A stretch of 64,000 bases of DNA from NCBI RefSeq assembly GCF_024868665.1, contig NC_079892.1, positions 5,479,045-5,543,044 on the forward strand, in the 5' to 3' direction. Source of the stretch: Triplophysa rosa. Taxonomy: Eukaryota; Chordata; Actinopteri; Cypriniformes; Nemacheilidae. Below, one piece after another: positions 12,919 to 27,900 of the stretch (position 1 is the stretch's first letter; every line of letters starts with the position of its first letter). Below the pieces are notes generated by a model. The model was not told where the DNA came from, ran no database searches, and saw nothing but the letters and a program-made list of their open reading frames with translations. The position numbers and the translations under genes are program-made.

Positions 12919-15900
12919 CTGTGAAGTGACAAAAACGGATTGAAAATAATTTAATAAGCAGTTCTCATTAAAAACAATCTATTGGCTAAAAAAAGAGAAA
13001 CATTTTTTAAAAAAAATAAACAGCAGCTCTACCTGCAGTCTGGTTCTGGTGACCCTTCCCCTTTTTCTTCTTCTTGTCTTTGGGTTTGGCCAGCTGTAGC
13101 AGGCGGCTGGGAATCTGGCTATGCGCCTCACTGTTCTGGGCCTTCTGGCTCGAGTTGGAGGAGAAGGGGTTGAGGTTCTTGCCTTTGCGTTTGGAGTCCA
13201 TGCGAGACAGCAAGTCTTTGGCAGACGGGGAGGAGGACAGCTCAACTTCGGAGGGGTCGCGGTCCAACGAGCCAGAGCTCTGGAACTTGGAGGATTCCTC
13301 TGATGTGGTGGAGGGGGTCCGGTTCTTTCTCTGTTCCTGCAAAGCGAGGAAAACGATAGTTGCAGGAGGTCAATAAAAAATAATCATGATTTTTTTATTT
13401 TACGCGTCATAAAAAGCATTTAGTTTCACCATATTGTGTAAATACTGTTAATAATTTCCAGAGATGCAAATCTGGTTTAAATCTGGTCCTTCATCCTCAC
13501 CTCCGTTTGTCTCATCTGCTCTGCATCTCTTTGAATCTGCTCTCGATCTCTCTCCAGTTTCTTCTGGCTGTCTCGGAGTCGTGCCAGGTCTCTCTGATAC
13601 TCCTCCTTTTTATTCTGCAGCTCCTGTTTCTCCTCCTCCAGCTCTGTGTGTCTCTTCAGCACCTCCTCCTCTTGGTTCTGCAGCTGCGTCTCCCTCCGAG
13701 TCAGTTCCCGCTCGCGAGCCTCCCACTCCTTCTCTCTGCGCTTCCTCTCCTCGGTGTGGGCGGCCTGCTGCTTCTGCAGACTGGCCACTTCTTGCCGCTG
13801 CTTCTCCAGGCTCCGCTGTTTCTCCTGCTCGATGAGCGAGCTGGGCCGTGATGACGAGGAGGAGGATGATGAGGAAGATATAGAGGGGTGGCGAGAGGAA
13901 GGCTGAGGGCGCTCGGTTAGGGCGTGCCGCTGGTCCTCGATGAAAGTGTCCTGTTGGATGACAACAGCCTATGTGGGGAGGACAAAAATTGAGAGTATTA
14001 ATTCAGATGTAAGCAGGAGGTACGAAAAAACACAACTTCATTAAGTTTTAAGTGATTCATGTTTACAAAAAGGTTTTGTGTGCTTGCCAGTGCTGATGCT
14101 GTAAATGTGCACTCTAATTGCAAGATCTTTCTTCACTGACATTCAATCATAAGGTAGCCAAGTATTCAAATAAAATATTGTTTTGTTTGTTTTTGTGGCT
14201 AGCCTTTCTAGAGTGTCAGCAAAAAATGGCACATATTTCAATATAGTGTAATAGATGTTTGGCCATTAAACACATTTTTCCTCCCGGCTCTTAAAAGTGG
14301 GAAACCGATTGATATTTTTCTCTTTCTCCTGCTTTAGCGTCACAGCTCAGAGTCACAATGCATTTGGCTTGATTAAAACAAATAAAAATAAACCCCCGTA
14401 GTTTAAAACCTAATTTCTATTTATGCACCAACGGATAAGCTCTGCTGGCCTCATATAAATACACAAAAGGAGAGCAGACTCGCCTGCAATGTGTTCAGCA
14501 GGTCATGAAGATGAGCAACGCTCTGAAGAACCTGCTGTGAGAAAAGAAGAAACTTGTAAATGGCAAAGAAGGAACGGGAACAGGAAATGTAATCTGGACT
14601 TAAAGGGATAGTTCACCCAAAAATAAAAATTCATCATTATTTATTCACCCACTAGTTATTCAATATCTGTACACATTTCTTTGTTTTGATAAACACAGAG
14701 AAAGATATTTGGAAGAATGCTGGTAACCAAACAGTTTTTGGCCTACATTGACTACAGAACTGTTTGCTTTCCTACATTCTTCAAAATATCTTCTTTTGTG
14801 TTCAACAGAAAGAAATTTATAAAGCAATTTTTCCTACTATGGTAGTCAATGGTGTCCAAGAACTGTTTGGTTACAAGCATTCTTCCAAATATCTTTCTCT
14901 GTGTTCATCAGAACAAAGACATTTATACAGATTTTGAACAACTTGAGCGTGAGTAAATGATGATGAATTTTTATTTTTGTGTGAACTGTCCCTTTAAACT
15001 CCGGTGGTCCACATGAGCATCAAGGCTCAATGTGTCTGAATACATGTCCTAACCACTAAACCACAGCTTGAGAAAGAAACATCATCAATCTTGAAATCTA
15101 TTCCAAACGACTTGAACCACAAAAACACACCTCGTTGTTCCTCTTTAGGAGAAGCAGTGGGTTGGTGTTGCTTGCCTGTGGGAAGGAGAAACCGTTTCAA
15201 GGTCAATGCAATAGGTAAGAAGGTACATAGACCGATATTTAGCAATCCACATGTTCTCCGAGAGACAACGTTGCGATGACCGTCACATTACTGTGCTGCT
15301 ATGGGTCAGAGGACAAGCGTAATGATTCCTCGTTATCGTCTTACTGTAGCGTCTATAACCCGATTGTGTGGGTGTGTGTGAACCTGCAGTTTGCTTCAGG
15401 TAAGTGCTGTAGTGCAAGTGTATTCTGATGCTCAGCACTTAATGCCTAGAGCAGATGGTGATGAGCTGATGACTAAACATGAATCAGACATTTAATGGAA
15501 ATGAGTCGTAGCTTTGGTAATCCACGTGAATAAGAGGAGCTGTAAAGACTTTGTTTGTATTGCACGTATAAAATGTACATATAAAAGAAGACATATATAT
15601 GAAACTATGTATGTTTAATGATATATCATGGTAATATCGCAATACGAAAAATGAATATGGTGTTTTCATGTCTATTTATTCCTATTGGCTGAGCTGGAAA
15701 CATATGACCTGCACCAACATATATAAAGTTTAAATGTTTATCTTTTACTGCTTATGGTTGAGCTTTTTTAACCCTAAGAAAATTTAGTTTTTATAGTAAA
15801 ATTCAGGTTTAATTTTTAGTGTTCGAACTATTCAACTAATACTTATTTACATACAAAATGTTCAATTAAACTTACATTTATTTATTAAACTTAAATTCTA

Positions 15901-18900
15901 TAACAAGTTATGTAAAACGAAAACAAAAATGTTACTAAAATGTTTATTTATAATTTAAACAATTTATATTTTTGATTTTAATTCTATATTTTACATTATA
16001 GTATTTTGAATCAACTAAAAAGAAAAAGACTTCATTCCAAAACAATTTTAAAAAACGATTTTTCAGAAATAAATCGGTTTCATTTTGCTATTTTATTAAA
16101 AATTTTGTGAAACCATCATCTAATGTATTGTGTATATCATTAAATATACATATTTATGTATATTATATTATATATACAAATATTTACAAGATCAAAAAAG
16201 AACTTATTTTAATTATTTAGTATAATTTAATGTCATTTTAACTGTTTTCATAAGCACATAAGCGTCTTTGGGTCGATTTTTAAAGCTTTACTTTGTAGTC
16301 TTAACTTCAAAGTCATCTTTGTTCTAAAAGCAATGATCACAGCTTTTCCATCATGAGCTGTCCTATAAACGCAGCGTGTTGTGACTGCCTTGAACCCATC
16401 TGTACCTTCTTTAGAACGCTGTCTGACTCAGTCCTGCGGAGCTCTGTGGAGTCTTCAGTGTCATCTTTGTCTCCATCTACAGGAGATCAAACACACAGAC
16501 GAGTCAGTCTCGCCTGAAACAAACACCTACGCACCAGCGCTATCACAAACTCTCTCTCGTGCACACACCCACTCACGGAAAAACCCACCCACCTTTGATC
16601 TTTGAGATGTTCATCTGGTGACTGTCAAAGCCCCCGAAGGTTTCTGCCCGTCGTGGCAGAGATACGGGCCCTGTCGCGCACATGCCGTCCTGCACGGCCC
16701 CTCCAAGACTGCCGTTCACCAGACCCTGCAACGTCTCCACTGCATACACATACAAACATTAAACATGAAATGTGTACTTACGGCAAATGATTATTATAAT
16801 ATATAGTATTATAATATCTAAACTAAATGTGATCCAGACATGTTTTGTTGAGATTTAGCCTAAGAACAACTTGCTTCCAGTTTCCATCAATACACAACCA
16901 GCAGGTTATAAAAAGCTATGAATAGATCCGAATCGATATTGTTTTCCATTTCTTGACCTGATACATTAAGGCAATCCATTATGTGTTCCTGTCTAGCAGA
17001 ATGTGATCAGCTGTACGTATTGATCCCACCCATGTTCACATCATCCTATTGTTACTGTAGAAACGGTGATCAATCCCCCAACATCCAAATCAAATGTGTC
17101 GTCTCAGCACTTTCAAGACATTTCCTCCTCTCTGTAACCTACAATGCTATTTCAGAAAACCATTGCATCATTTTTATAGTTTGGAAATAAGATTACTGCA
17201 CAGATGTTAAGTGCATTATGTTTTTTAGTCATACGTTTAAAAAAAGAGCGTATTTTACTATTTACTTAATTTTCGTTATTTAAAAAAAATTAAATGATCT
17301 TGCAATGTCTACATTTTTAGCCTTTTTAGACACTTTTATCAAAAGTGACTCAGAGTGCATTCGAGCTATAAATTGATCAGTATGTGCGATTAAAGCCACT
17401 ACCTTTCCGCTGGTAAACCAAAGGTCAACCAGTTGAGCTTCAAAAGTACATGACTCACATATTTAATGTGTTTCTGTATAGCAAAGCATGCGTAACTCAT
17501 TTAGCACAGGCTTTAAATCTGATGCAACATGTTGCTAACCTCCTAGAGTTCATCGATTTAAAACCAAACATTCATAACTTCCATGTATTCACGCTTCACT
17601 AGCTGCCTCACCTTCCTTTAAAGCATCCTTCATGATTGGCTCCCCTTTGGTGATGTCATCGGGCGTGGCCCTGAAGAACATTCTGCTGCGGAGGCTGGAG
17701 CCAGTCTCATCCGATACGCCGCAATCGCACATGTCCCTGAACAACTTCACTTTCTCCTCCAGGAAAGACAAGATCTGTTCATCTCTCTTATGCAGCTGAT
17801 CTGTAGAGAAAGTGCATTACATTTGAACCCAGACACCCTGTTTTTCAACGATTAAAGATCATTTTGAGAAAAAGTATACATTTGATTTACCTTTCAACTC
17901 CTTGACTCTGATCTCCTGAAGTCTTCTGTCTTCTTCATTCTCGCTGGGCACACCTTCTTCATCATCCCTCTCCCTGGAGGAAATGGAGAGTCTGTAAAGA
18001 GACACTACCAGCTCTCACAAACCATGACTGTTTATGATTTATGATCTGTTTTCAATAGCATTTGTCGTTTAGAGAAAAGCATAGTTTTTTTTATCACCTT
18101 AATTTGGATGAGTTGGATCAGATAGTAAAGTAAAGCAAAAGTAGACATAATAATAATAATTATTATTATTATTATTAGTAGTAGTAGTAGTAGTAGTATA
18201 AACATATCACAATTACTTTTATTATTTATAATATAAATAGTATCAATATTATTATTATTATTATTATTATTAACAAATTTATTTATTATTAACAATTAAT
18301 TTTATACCATTATTATTATTATTCGTAGTAGTAGTAGTAGTAGCACTAGTAGTAGTAATATAAACAACACAATTACTTTTTATTATTAATTATTATATAA
18401 TGTTTTTATTTCATTTATTATATAATTACACATTTGTATTATTTACTACTTTATTATTATTTTATTATTTAATAATATGAACAGTACCAATAATATTAAT
18501 AATATAAATGAAGTATTGATGATAATAATAATAATCTATAAAATACATCATTAATAATTGATAACTGATCATTATAAAACAATAATTATTAATAAGCTAT
18601 TGTTAATAATAATTAATTATTATTATTAATAATAGTTTCTGATCGTTTGACTGGTAAGCATATAAGCTAATATTAGATCGTGGCAAACTACAGAAAACAA
18701 ATTCCTGTTTGTCAGGAAATAAGGATGGGTCTCCAAGACTCACATTGACTGCATGACCTCCTGTATGAGCTGCATCCATGTGTTCCTCTCTTCCTTTGAG
18801 CTTGCGTACACCTCTACCATCTCAGGTTTCTCAATGCCCGCCGTGATCAGAAACAGTCCCTTCTCCTCATTGGCAACTTCCCTCAATATGAGTTTCTGCA

Positions 18901-21900
18901 GCGAAATGACAGTGGAGCGCTGGTCCTGAGAGACAAGAGGGAGATGTGGGAATGAGAGGAAAGCGACAAAAAAAAAAAGAGGTCACTAGTGGGGTTAAGA
19001 GAAAAACTCTGTGACCTCAGAAGGAAAACCCAAATCCGATTGGCCACTAAAATATTTGGCATAAAACTGGCACTGACCGACCTATGCCAATGGTCTAAAA
19101 TTTGCCAATGTGAACTATTGAACTATTAAAACCAGCACCGAAGACTGCCAGAGACACTACACCACACTGGATTCCAATGTCTAAACAACACTGTGTTAAG
19201 TAAACATGTATTATTGAAAAACTCTGTCCTGGACGTCATGGGTCAGGGTGTAATGATAAACATACCAGGGAGGCGAAGATGTATTTCTGATCTTTCTCCT
19301 GCAGGAACACGATCACGTCCCTCAGCAGCAAGGCCTGGACATCTGGAAGAACACAGATCAGATAAATGAAATATGTGCGTGTTGCCGTGGCGACAGAAGG
19401 TCATGTTTATCTGTGTACTGTATTTTACACTTTACATAATAATTCTTATTCCGAAGATGAAGTATTCAAATTCCAATCAACACGCAGAGGCGGTTCTCAC
19501 CCTTCAGTCTGCCAGCCGTGTTCTTCAGCTGCAGCGGCCCGTCGTGAATCAGTTTCTGCCCACGTAACAGATCCTCTCTGGCAAACATCTGTCCGCTCTT
19601 CATCCTCATGATGGATTTACTGTCCGTCCTGCTGTACACTTCCTTTAACCTCTTTTTCTTCTCATGGTCATTCACCTTGTTGTCCACTGTGGCGATCACC
19701 TCCTTTACCAACTTGAGACCTTGGGTTACATCTGCGTGGTCCTCTTCATTTTCTGGAGCAAAATACCATTTTTAGAAAACGATGTGGAGCTTTAATGAAA
19801 ACATTCAAATACGTCGTTTTATCCGTGTCATACGACCCTTTTAAGAGTTTGTTCACACACAGCATCTCACCTTTCGTGTGTTGCAGTATCCTCTGGAGTA
19901 ACACCGGGTACTTTGTGATTCGTTGTGTGACTAACAATATACACTCAGGAATGCTTAGCCTTCGGACAACAGGGCTGCTCATCTTTTTCTGCAAAACAGA
20001 AACAGATGTGAAACACGGGACCGTTTCCATTTCCGAGTCTGCTCTTCACAAGGAGGAATGCTGAATCAACGGCACTGCAACAAAGTCAAAAACTAACACT
20101 GTAGGTTATGCTAAAACTTGTCGTTTAGATGTTCTACGCAGCCAAGAAAAGCACTAAAAGGGTGGAAACTGAAAATCCGAGATGTCTACCCTGATGAAAG
20201 CTTGAAAGCGCTTGTCTTTGGTGTGTAGCTCTTTGTAGAAGTTCACGGCTTCATTGTGTCGACTGCAAAACTTTCCGTAAACCCTCTTCATTCTCTCAGC
20301 GTTGGAACCCGAGAACTAGGGAGGAACAAGAATTGTATATTATTTCGATTCCTGACGTTACAAGTGTAGGCATCTCTTCAAATCCACAAGCGTTCTGCTG
20401 ACGTTCTTCCACAAGTCTGTGGTTTCTCTCACCTGAGAGACCAGCATGTCACCAATATTTCTGATAACAAAGCGTCCCTCTTCTTTGCTTTCCGACGCCG
20501 CCTCTTTCTTCTTCTCGACCAAGTGCGTGAAGAACTGTGTGTGCAAGTCCAGAAGATCCTCCAGCATGGGGAACATCTTCTCTACCGTCTGGACCTCCAG
20601 CTGAACTTCTCTCTGTAAGCCTTTACTGTAAACATCAGCCATGATCTTCAGGGTTCTGACATGGTGCATTTCTGTCTGGATGAGCTCTGGATAATAAAAA
20701 ATGAAATGTGTTGAAACAAAAAGTAAAAGCAGAAATGCATCCTGTGGACGTTCATTTAGGAAGCTCTCTGCTTACCGTAGATGACATCTTGTCTCTTGAT
20801 GACGTCCTTCTTAAGTTGTTTCAGATACTTCTTGTCCATCATAAAGCTCCAAGAATCGGCCTCCAGATCTTTGACATCGGCCTCAAATTCCCCCATTAAA
20901 TGATTATCCATCATCTCTGTACCTGTGCCATATATAAACCAATCAGAACGCAGCTTCTTGTTTCTTTTCATAAACATGCCAGAAAAAATACTAATTTGAT
21001 TGAATCAATGAATGATATCTTTTCTGGTTTGGTAATGATGAGTTGAGGAGTCTTACCCTCATCAGTAAGAGATTCTGTGGACTCTGTTACTTTACTGGTC
21101 TTATGGAGAGAGTCTGTAGACTGTGACAGAAACTTCAGACTCTTTAGAGGAGGATCTTCCATTTGTCTAAACATTCAAAACAAACAGAGTAGAGAACATA
21201 TCATTTCATTTAACGTTAAAATGTAATACAACCCTGACCCATGTAATACAAATCAAACTGGGGTCTATATGACCCTTTATGTGAATGTGTGTAAGTAATT
21301 TTTTGTGATTTACTGTAAGTGTGATTTATACATAAAATCATATACAAAAACATTCTGGGAAAAAATATCATTCTGATATCTTTATTAAAATCAATCCATC
21401 CATCCATCATCACAAATGTTACAAAAAAAGATAAGATCAGATCAAGCAGTAATAAAAGAGTCGTGTGTATGTTACCCTGCGATGTTGTTTATGGACATGC
21501 TCTTTGAAAGCGGGATGCTGTTGAAAGACATTATACTGCTTGGGCCTTTTCGAGGCGGTGCGAGTGGGGCGGGCTGGTCGTCTAGAAATGATATGGTGGA
21601 CCACGGGCGTTCCCGTGCAGGGATGGCTGCAAAGATGAATGTCAAGAATGAATATCAAACTATAACTTTCAAATATGCAAATGAATTATGAGAAATGATC
21701 AAGACAGGTAGTCGGATGTTGTGTTTACTTTTACTTCTTAGGGTGACGCTGGGCATTGAGGCACAATCTGGAACGGATTGTTGTTTTTGCTGCTGGAAGA
21801 AACATTTTAATAGCACATTTAATAGTTTACTCTATTTTTGGTCTTTGTTTTGAAAACTGGAGTTTTGGTCATGACAATAATACATGGCATATAACAAACA

Positions 21901-24900
21901 AAAACATGAAACACAGGCATAAAAGTCCTAATGTATGACAGTCATAGGAGCACAAATAAACAAGCTAGAGAATTACCTTCATTTTCACCTTGGCACAAAC
22001 AGGAAGACTCTCTCGGCAACCCTTGTGAACTTGTGCGTTGCAAGCTGAAAACAAACAAAATGAAGGCTTCAGTCAGTAAAGATTGAACTTTATCCGTCAG
22101 TTTAGTGCAATATTAAACTTAACACAACGTCAAGGCTAACTACACAAACACGTGCTTATTTCATGCATTGCTCTTCTGGAAGGAGCGCATGAGATGAGTC
22201 TTTTCCTGCATGACTCCACCTCAGCTCAAAGCCAAACAGCTGATGTTTAACACCAGATTAACAAGCACACACACTGCCAACTCAATCTCATGGCAATTTT
22301 AAGTAATTACAAAGTGGCTAACTGGTATAACTTCATACAATTGTATTAGTATGTTTTAGAACAATCTGCTTTCATGCGAGTGGTGGATTTAAATCATACA
22401 AATACAATATTCATACAAATATAAAATAGCCACCTAGTACATTCTAGAATTATCGTAAAATCAGGCCGTATGTGCCATTCATCTGATACACATAGCTATT
22501 TTAAATTGACCGATTCCCACATTCAATATCACGTTTCTGTAACGTTACTGTGAACATTAAAAAAACTGCACTGATGTTCTTTTACGTTTTTCAAGAAATG
22601 TACTTTGCACCTTATGACCACTAAACTACATCACACTCAGACACACCCAACAGAGGCATACAACCTTATAAAAGCTAAACCATACGCAACAATAACAGGC
22701 GTGTATCTGCAAAGCTTTATTCAAGTCTTGGGAAAAAACACACACACAAAACCTCTGATAGACCACCAACACACCATCTCACCGGAGGGTCTATACAATG
22801 CAACAATTGTCACTGTCTCTCATTTCATAACAAATGGGTTTTATGTTTGTACATAGCCAGCATCTTACACCCTGGACCGTAAGGCGTGATGGTATGAAGG
22901 GCGTGACGGCTACACCCACAGCACGCACCCTACATCATTTGAGGCATAGAGATTAAGATCTTTCCCCACAAGTACCCAAGTTTCCACACTCCTACACATA
23001 CCGCAGCTTTTCTCCAGCAAACACCACACACATTTCTGACTACTCGGCCTGGAAATAATGCAGGGCGGGGCTTGAGTAGAAGTGGGCGGTACAACCAAAA
23101 TCCTAACGTTACCATGATTTAAAGTTAAGGCTGAAGTATAGTTCCCTTTTAACGCGTCCGTGAGGGAAAGCGTATAGTGCGCGTGACGCAAATTTTGCCA
23201 TCAGAATAGTACTCACGTACTGTACGCGTACCACTGGAATTTTGTTACCTCGCGCACAAAGTAGGCGCAGGTCGCGCATTCCATTTATTGCAGTAATTAG
23301 TTTAACCCCCAGGTGGCAACAGTGTCCTGGGAGCATCGATTCAAGGTAGTAGAAGAAAACCTGACCCCTGTAGGCCCGGAGAGGTATTGCAATATGTTGC
23401 AACGCGCATGCTTCAATACCCGTGTGTCTGCGTACGAGTTGAAAGCAGTATACTTTGTGAGTGTGTGCGTTCGGCTGTACGGTAAGTCAGTCTATTTAGT
23501 CTGAAAAAAACAAAACAAAGATCTTATCAGACAAAAAACTGTGACTTAAGCATTAGTCGCTTTTGGGGGAAAAAGAAAGGAAATGGTAGGCTACCAGCAC
23601 ATCCTCTGAGCGAGCAATAAACCGAGAGAGAGAGAGAGTGTTATGACTGCTGTGTGCTAACAGGATGTTCCAGCACACTGGCTTTTCTCAGTACAGCGCT
23701 GAACTTCGGCAGCTGCGTGCGGGTGGAGTGATGCAACTCCGTGTAAGACCCGACTGGGCAGATAGCCACGATGATTAAACCACTCCAACTTTCTTCTTCA
23801 TTTCCTTCAAAAAGCACTCACACTAAGATGAACATTTATAGAAATCTCCACCCATCAAAAACACCGTCTCTATAGAAACAATGGCACAAGGGACTAAAAA
23901 TCACAGGGTAAATCATGAGCTTATTGTTAACAGCCTGATGAAGTTGGGCTTCTTTTTTTTAGTCTGTTGGCATTTTCTCCATGTCATAAACTTATTTAAT
24001 TCACTTCCCGTGTGAAGCTCTCGCAACGCAACCTTCTGCAAAAAACACTTTCACAGCAGTAAATTTAACCTGAGCATGTGTGCGTGAGCGTAAAGGAGGA
24101 AGTTCTGAAAAAAGAACGGTCTATGGCAAAACAAAGGAAGAGAGCATAAAGCAGAAAAGGGTTTAGAATAATAAAGGAGTCTATTAAATATATTAGTAGC
24201 ATAAGTCAATACGTGAAGTGCTAATTTTTTTTTTAATGTTCAAAAATCATTTTTTATTGTGCATTCTAAGTAATATCAATCAAACTGCAGCTTGGTTGTT
24301 TTAATTAAGTAATAATCGCTCAAAAATACAGTTAACTAACACAATAAAAACATAATAATAAAAAACATGATTTTTGAAAAAAATGTCAAGAGAGTTACCT
24401 GTTTTTGCAAATGAACATATTCTAAGATATAGAATAGAAGAGTGAGTATACTTCAGTAATGGCCAAAAGTGATGTCCAACTTTGTAAAATTGATGTCGTT
24501 GTTCTTTATTCAAATATATTTTCAAAGATGCATTCAAATTTGTGTATGCACATCATATTAATATTGACAACTGATAATATGTATGCTTTATTTTGTTTTT
24601 CTATGCATTTTTTGTATATTTGAATAAACCAATATTCCCTGACATCCTTTAGATAGCCTTTTTGCCAAATAATCTTAGTCCAATAAATTAGTGTTTTGGG
24701 CATTTTGTATCATACATCTCATAATTTGAGGGTTTAATTGAACATGAGGGGACTTTAAAAGCAAATAATGCTCAAATATGCTCCGCCTCCAACATCACTT
24801 TTCCCACTACTGTAAATAGAAAAAAGGGCACAGAACAGAAGAGAACAAATAAAGAGTAGAAGTATATAATTGTAAAGTGATGTATAGAAATAAATGCGTT

Positions 24901-27900
24901 CCCCTAGCTGGCGTGTGATAGCAATGCAAAAGATTCGAGATTTTATGCATTAAGTCATGCAATGTTGGAAAATAAAAAAAGAATAAATCAGAGAAAATAG
25001 AAAAGACATGTAAAATAAAGTGTAGTAGGTCTTACTGGTGCAGAGGAAAGCATCTTTAGTGTTGATTGGTTTGTTGCACTGGTGGCAGGTAATTGTGGGT
25101 ACTGTCATGACCGCAGTAAACAGATGTCCATTTGAGGCTCTCCTCTCTTTGTCTTTGGCATCCCTCTCTCGCTCCTTACTCTTCTCCTTCTCCTCCTTCT
25201 GCAAAAAGGAAGATAAAAGCTGTGAATAAATCACTCACCCTCTCTCTCTGGCATGTACAGACGTGTTGTGTTTTCAGTATGAGATGCAGTAGCTGGCAGA
25301 CAGCCAGAGCCGTGCATTAGACTCCTGATTACAGTCGGGTCTCGGCCCAGATGTGAGATTAAAAGAGAGCGGGTCACATCCATCATAAATGTAACGGCGT
25401 CAGCAGAGCAGAGCTGCATCCATCACGAGAAAACTCATCAACTCCAGCGCAATCAATATCTTCATTCATATTCCCATCGCCAAAATATCTCAACATCCCT
25501 CACGTCTGAAGCGTTATCTATCATCTCTACCCACCCAAAATGTAGTGTTGAAACTGTTCTAAGCGTCCGTCTATCCGTTCAATTCTTTTTTCTTACTTTT
25601 ATATGCATGTAGTATTCTTTAATCATTTTTATATTCGTTTTATGATATATTGTGGGGTCATTGTAGTCCAGCGTCTGTAAATGTCAACAAAACCAAACCT
25701 CAGGAGGGACATAGTCTTCCAACAGCAATGTGAAAGACTGACAGCATGACAAAAGACAATAAAAACTTGGTTATCGCATATAAAAATAATTAATGAACTT
25801 TTCCTAAATGTATGTACAAATATAACTGTTGTATTGCTTAAAAGTGAATATAAACTAGTTTTCTTTGCAGTATTTGAGGTGTGAAAAAATCTTTTCTATA
25901 TTTTAACCTGTTTCTCCAGTTTTCATTTCTGCAAATAAGTGCAAATAGAAACATCTTTTATCTCTTATTATTCTTTTTTATTTGAAATGTGGGAGAAATA
26001 TTGTTAGTAGTTGACAGAATTAAACAAAAATGATAATTTTACCCAAACACATACCTATAAATAGAAAATTCAGAAAAACTGAAAATAATTTTTTTTCTGC
26101 GGCTGCATATATATATATATATATATTTTATTCTCATTTTATTTTCATTTTACATCACTTGTAGTACTGTTGTTTAATGGCATGTTGGGTGCTGTTTTGT
26201 CATCACAAATACAGATACTGTAATATGTAAATCTCAAGGTTTTCATTGGCTTAGCTGCTGCTGATCTATCCCATCTATCCTATTAAATTATTAATCTGTC
26301 TGTCTGTCTGTCTGTCTTTGTTTTGTTGACACATTCCTTTGAAGTGTGAACGGCACATGATGCTGCCCTCTCCATTACACGCATGTGAGAATCACTGACT
26401 GTGGTGCATTAAACACATCATCCCAATTACAAAACCCTGTTCGATTTACTCAGACACCAACCAATATACTGTAATACCAACAATATAATGACATCCAAAC
26501 ATAAGACAACAAATGAATATCAGCAGTATTCATTTAAAAGAATTAAACATTTTAACTTTTAGTATCCATTGCCTGCTAAATACTGAACTCACGTACTGAA
26601 CTATTTTCATCACTGAAGAAGACAAGGGTCAAGGTGCTCTGCCCAAATAGGTTAAGCATACCCAAAAATGCATAAACAGCAACTGAACAATAAAATTATC
26701 TTAAAAAGTTGAATAAACTAAAACGGAAACCGAAAAAGTATTCATATGTGTTGTCCAAAAATCCATTTAAAATCCTTTAAGAACACATTCTAAAAAACGT
26801 AACCGCAAACACATTAAAGAAATAATAAAGAAAAAAAGCACGGTAACATCTTTACATGTAACATACAGTATCTTCCCCCTGAAATTCTAAAACGTACCTC
26901 AAGCTGCCCCGCAACATTTTTTATCTTCAGAGACCGACCCTGCGGTAAAAACCTACGAGACAACATAGACATCCCAGACGCAGGAAGACAGGCTTGCGGT
27001 CACTGGTCTGAAGGTAAACTAGATGTGGCCGTGTCCCTCTACAGACACATGCAACTTCAGATGATGGCAACTGTCTAAGACATTCAGAGGAAATTACTTT
27101 TGCGGCGTCTTCGCTCAGATTAAAGACACAGCGCAACTTCCTTTTAACGCAGTCCCTCCCTGATACACAAACCAGAGTGAATTGTATCGCATAGTTTACA
27201 TGATTTCATCCGGAGCGAAAACGGCAATCGATGGCTTTTGAAAATGATTCGGATACATGTGGTGGTCATGTGACCCAAGGCATCAAACAATTAACACAGA
27301 CTTCCTGTGAGCCGTCACTGAACTATTAACCAACACGGCACCTACAGGCCCAAGGCGACCTTTTTAATCTTAACCCAAATATGGTTAGCCAGCTGGTACG
27401 ATGTGGACATGTATGTCATGTATTTATCAGCCGTCAGTTCTCTGAATCCACTCTATGAGGTCATTGATTTTAACACAGGTTTCTTTTCACAGAACTGCAG
27501 CTTTGTGTATGAAAGAGTATATTTAAACAGAGAGGTAGAAACTGAGACCGCATCTTGTTTCTACATCCTGTTGAACTTCCCTACTGTGAGCCCGAGCATG
27601 ACAGAACCGCCGGGCACAAAGTTGCATGTGCAAGAGCAAGTTGTGCAGCGGAAGAGCAGATGATTTGAGCGACCTCAGAGCGTACGGAGGTTTTCACACG
27701 ATCAACAATATCATCATCTCCAGGAACCTTCAACTAGAAATTCGTATTAAGTTACAATGACATCCTTCAAGCTAAAACCAAAAACTTCCACATTTGCAGT
27801 TATGCAAGGCTTCACGGGTTAAAGGAGGTATAAGCGATTTCTTAGAAACGCTATATTTGATAGACGTCTGTTCTGTGTGTGTTGGAAAAAAATAAGTGTT

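Noticed and set aside
13464..13906. Several plus-strand frames over 80-120 codons
   Set aside because: They are antisense shadows of the coiled-coil exon, whose low stop density comes from its Glu/Arg-rich codons.
18032..18295. Asn/Ile-rich 87-codon minus-strand frame
   Set aside because: It is a translation of the ATT/TAG microsatellite cluster.
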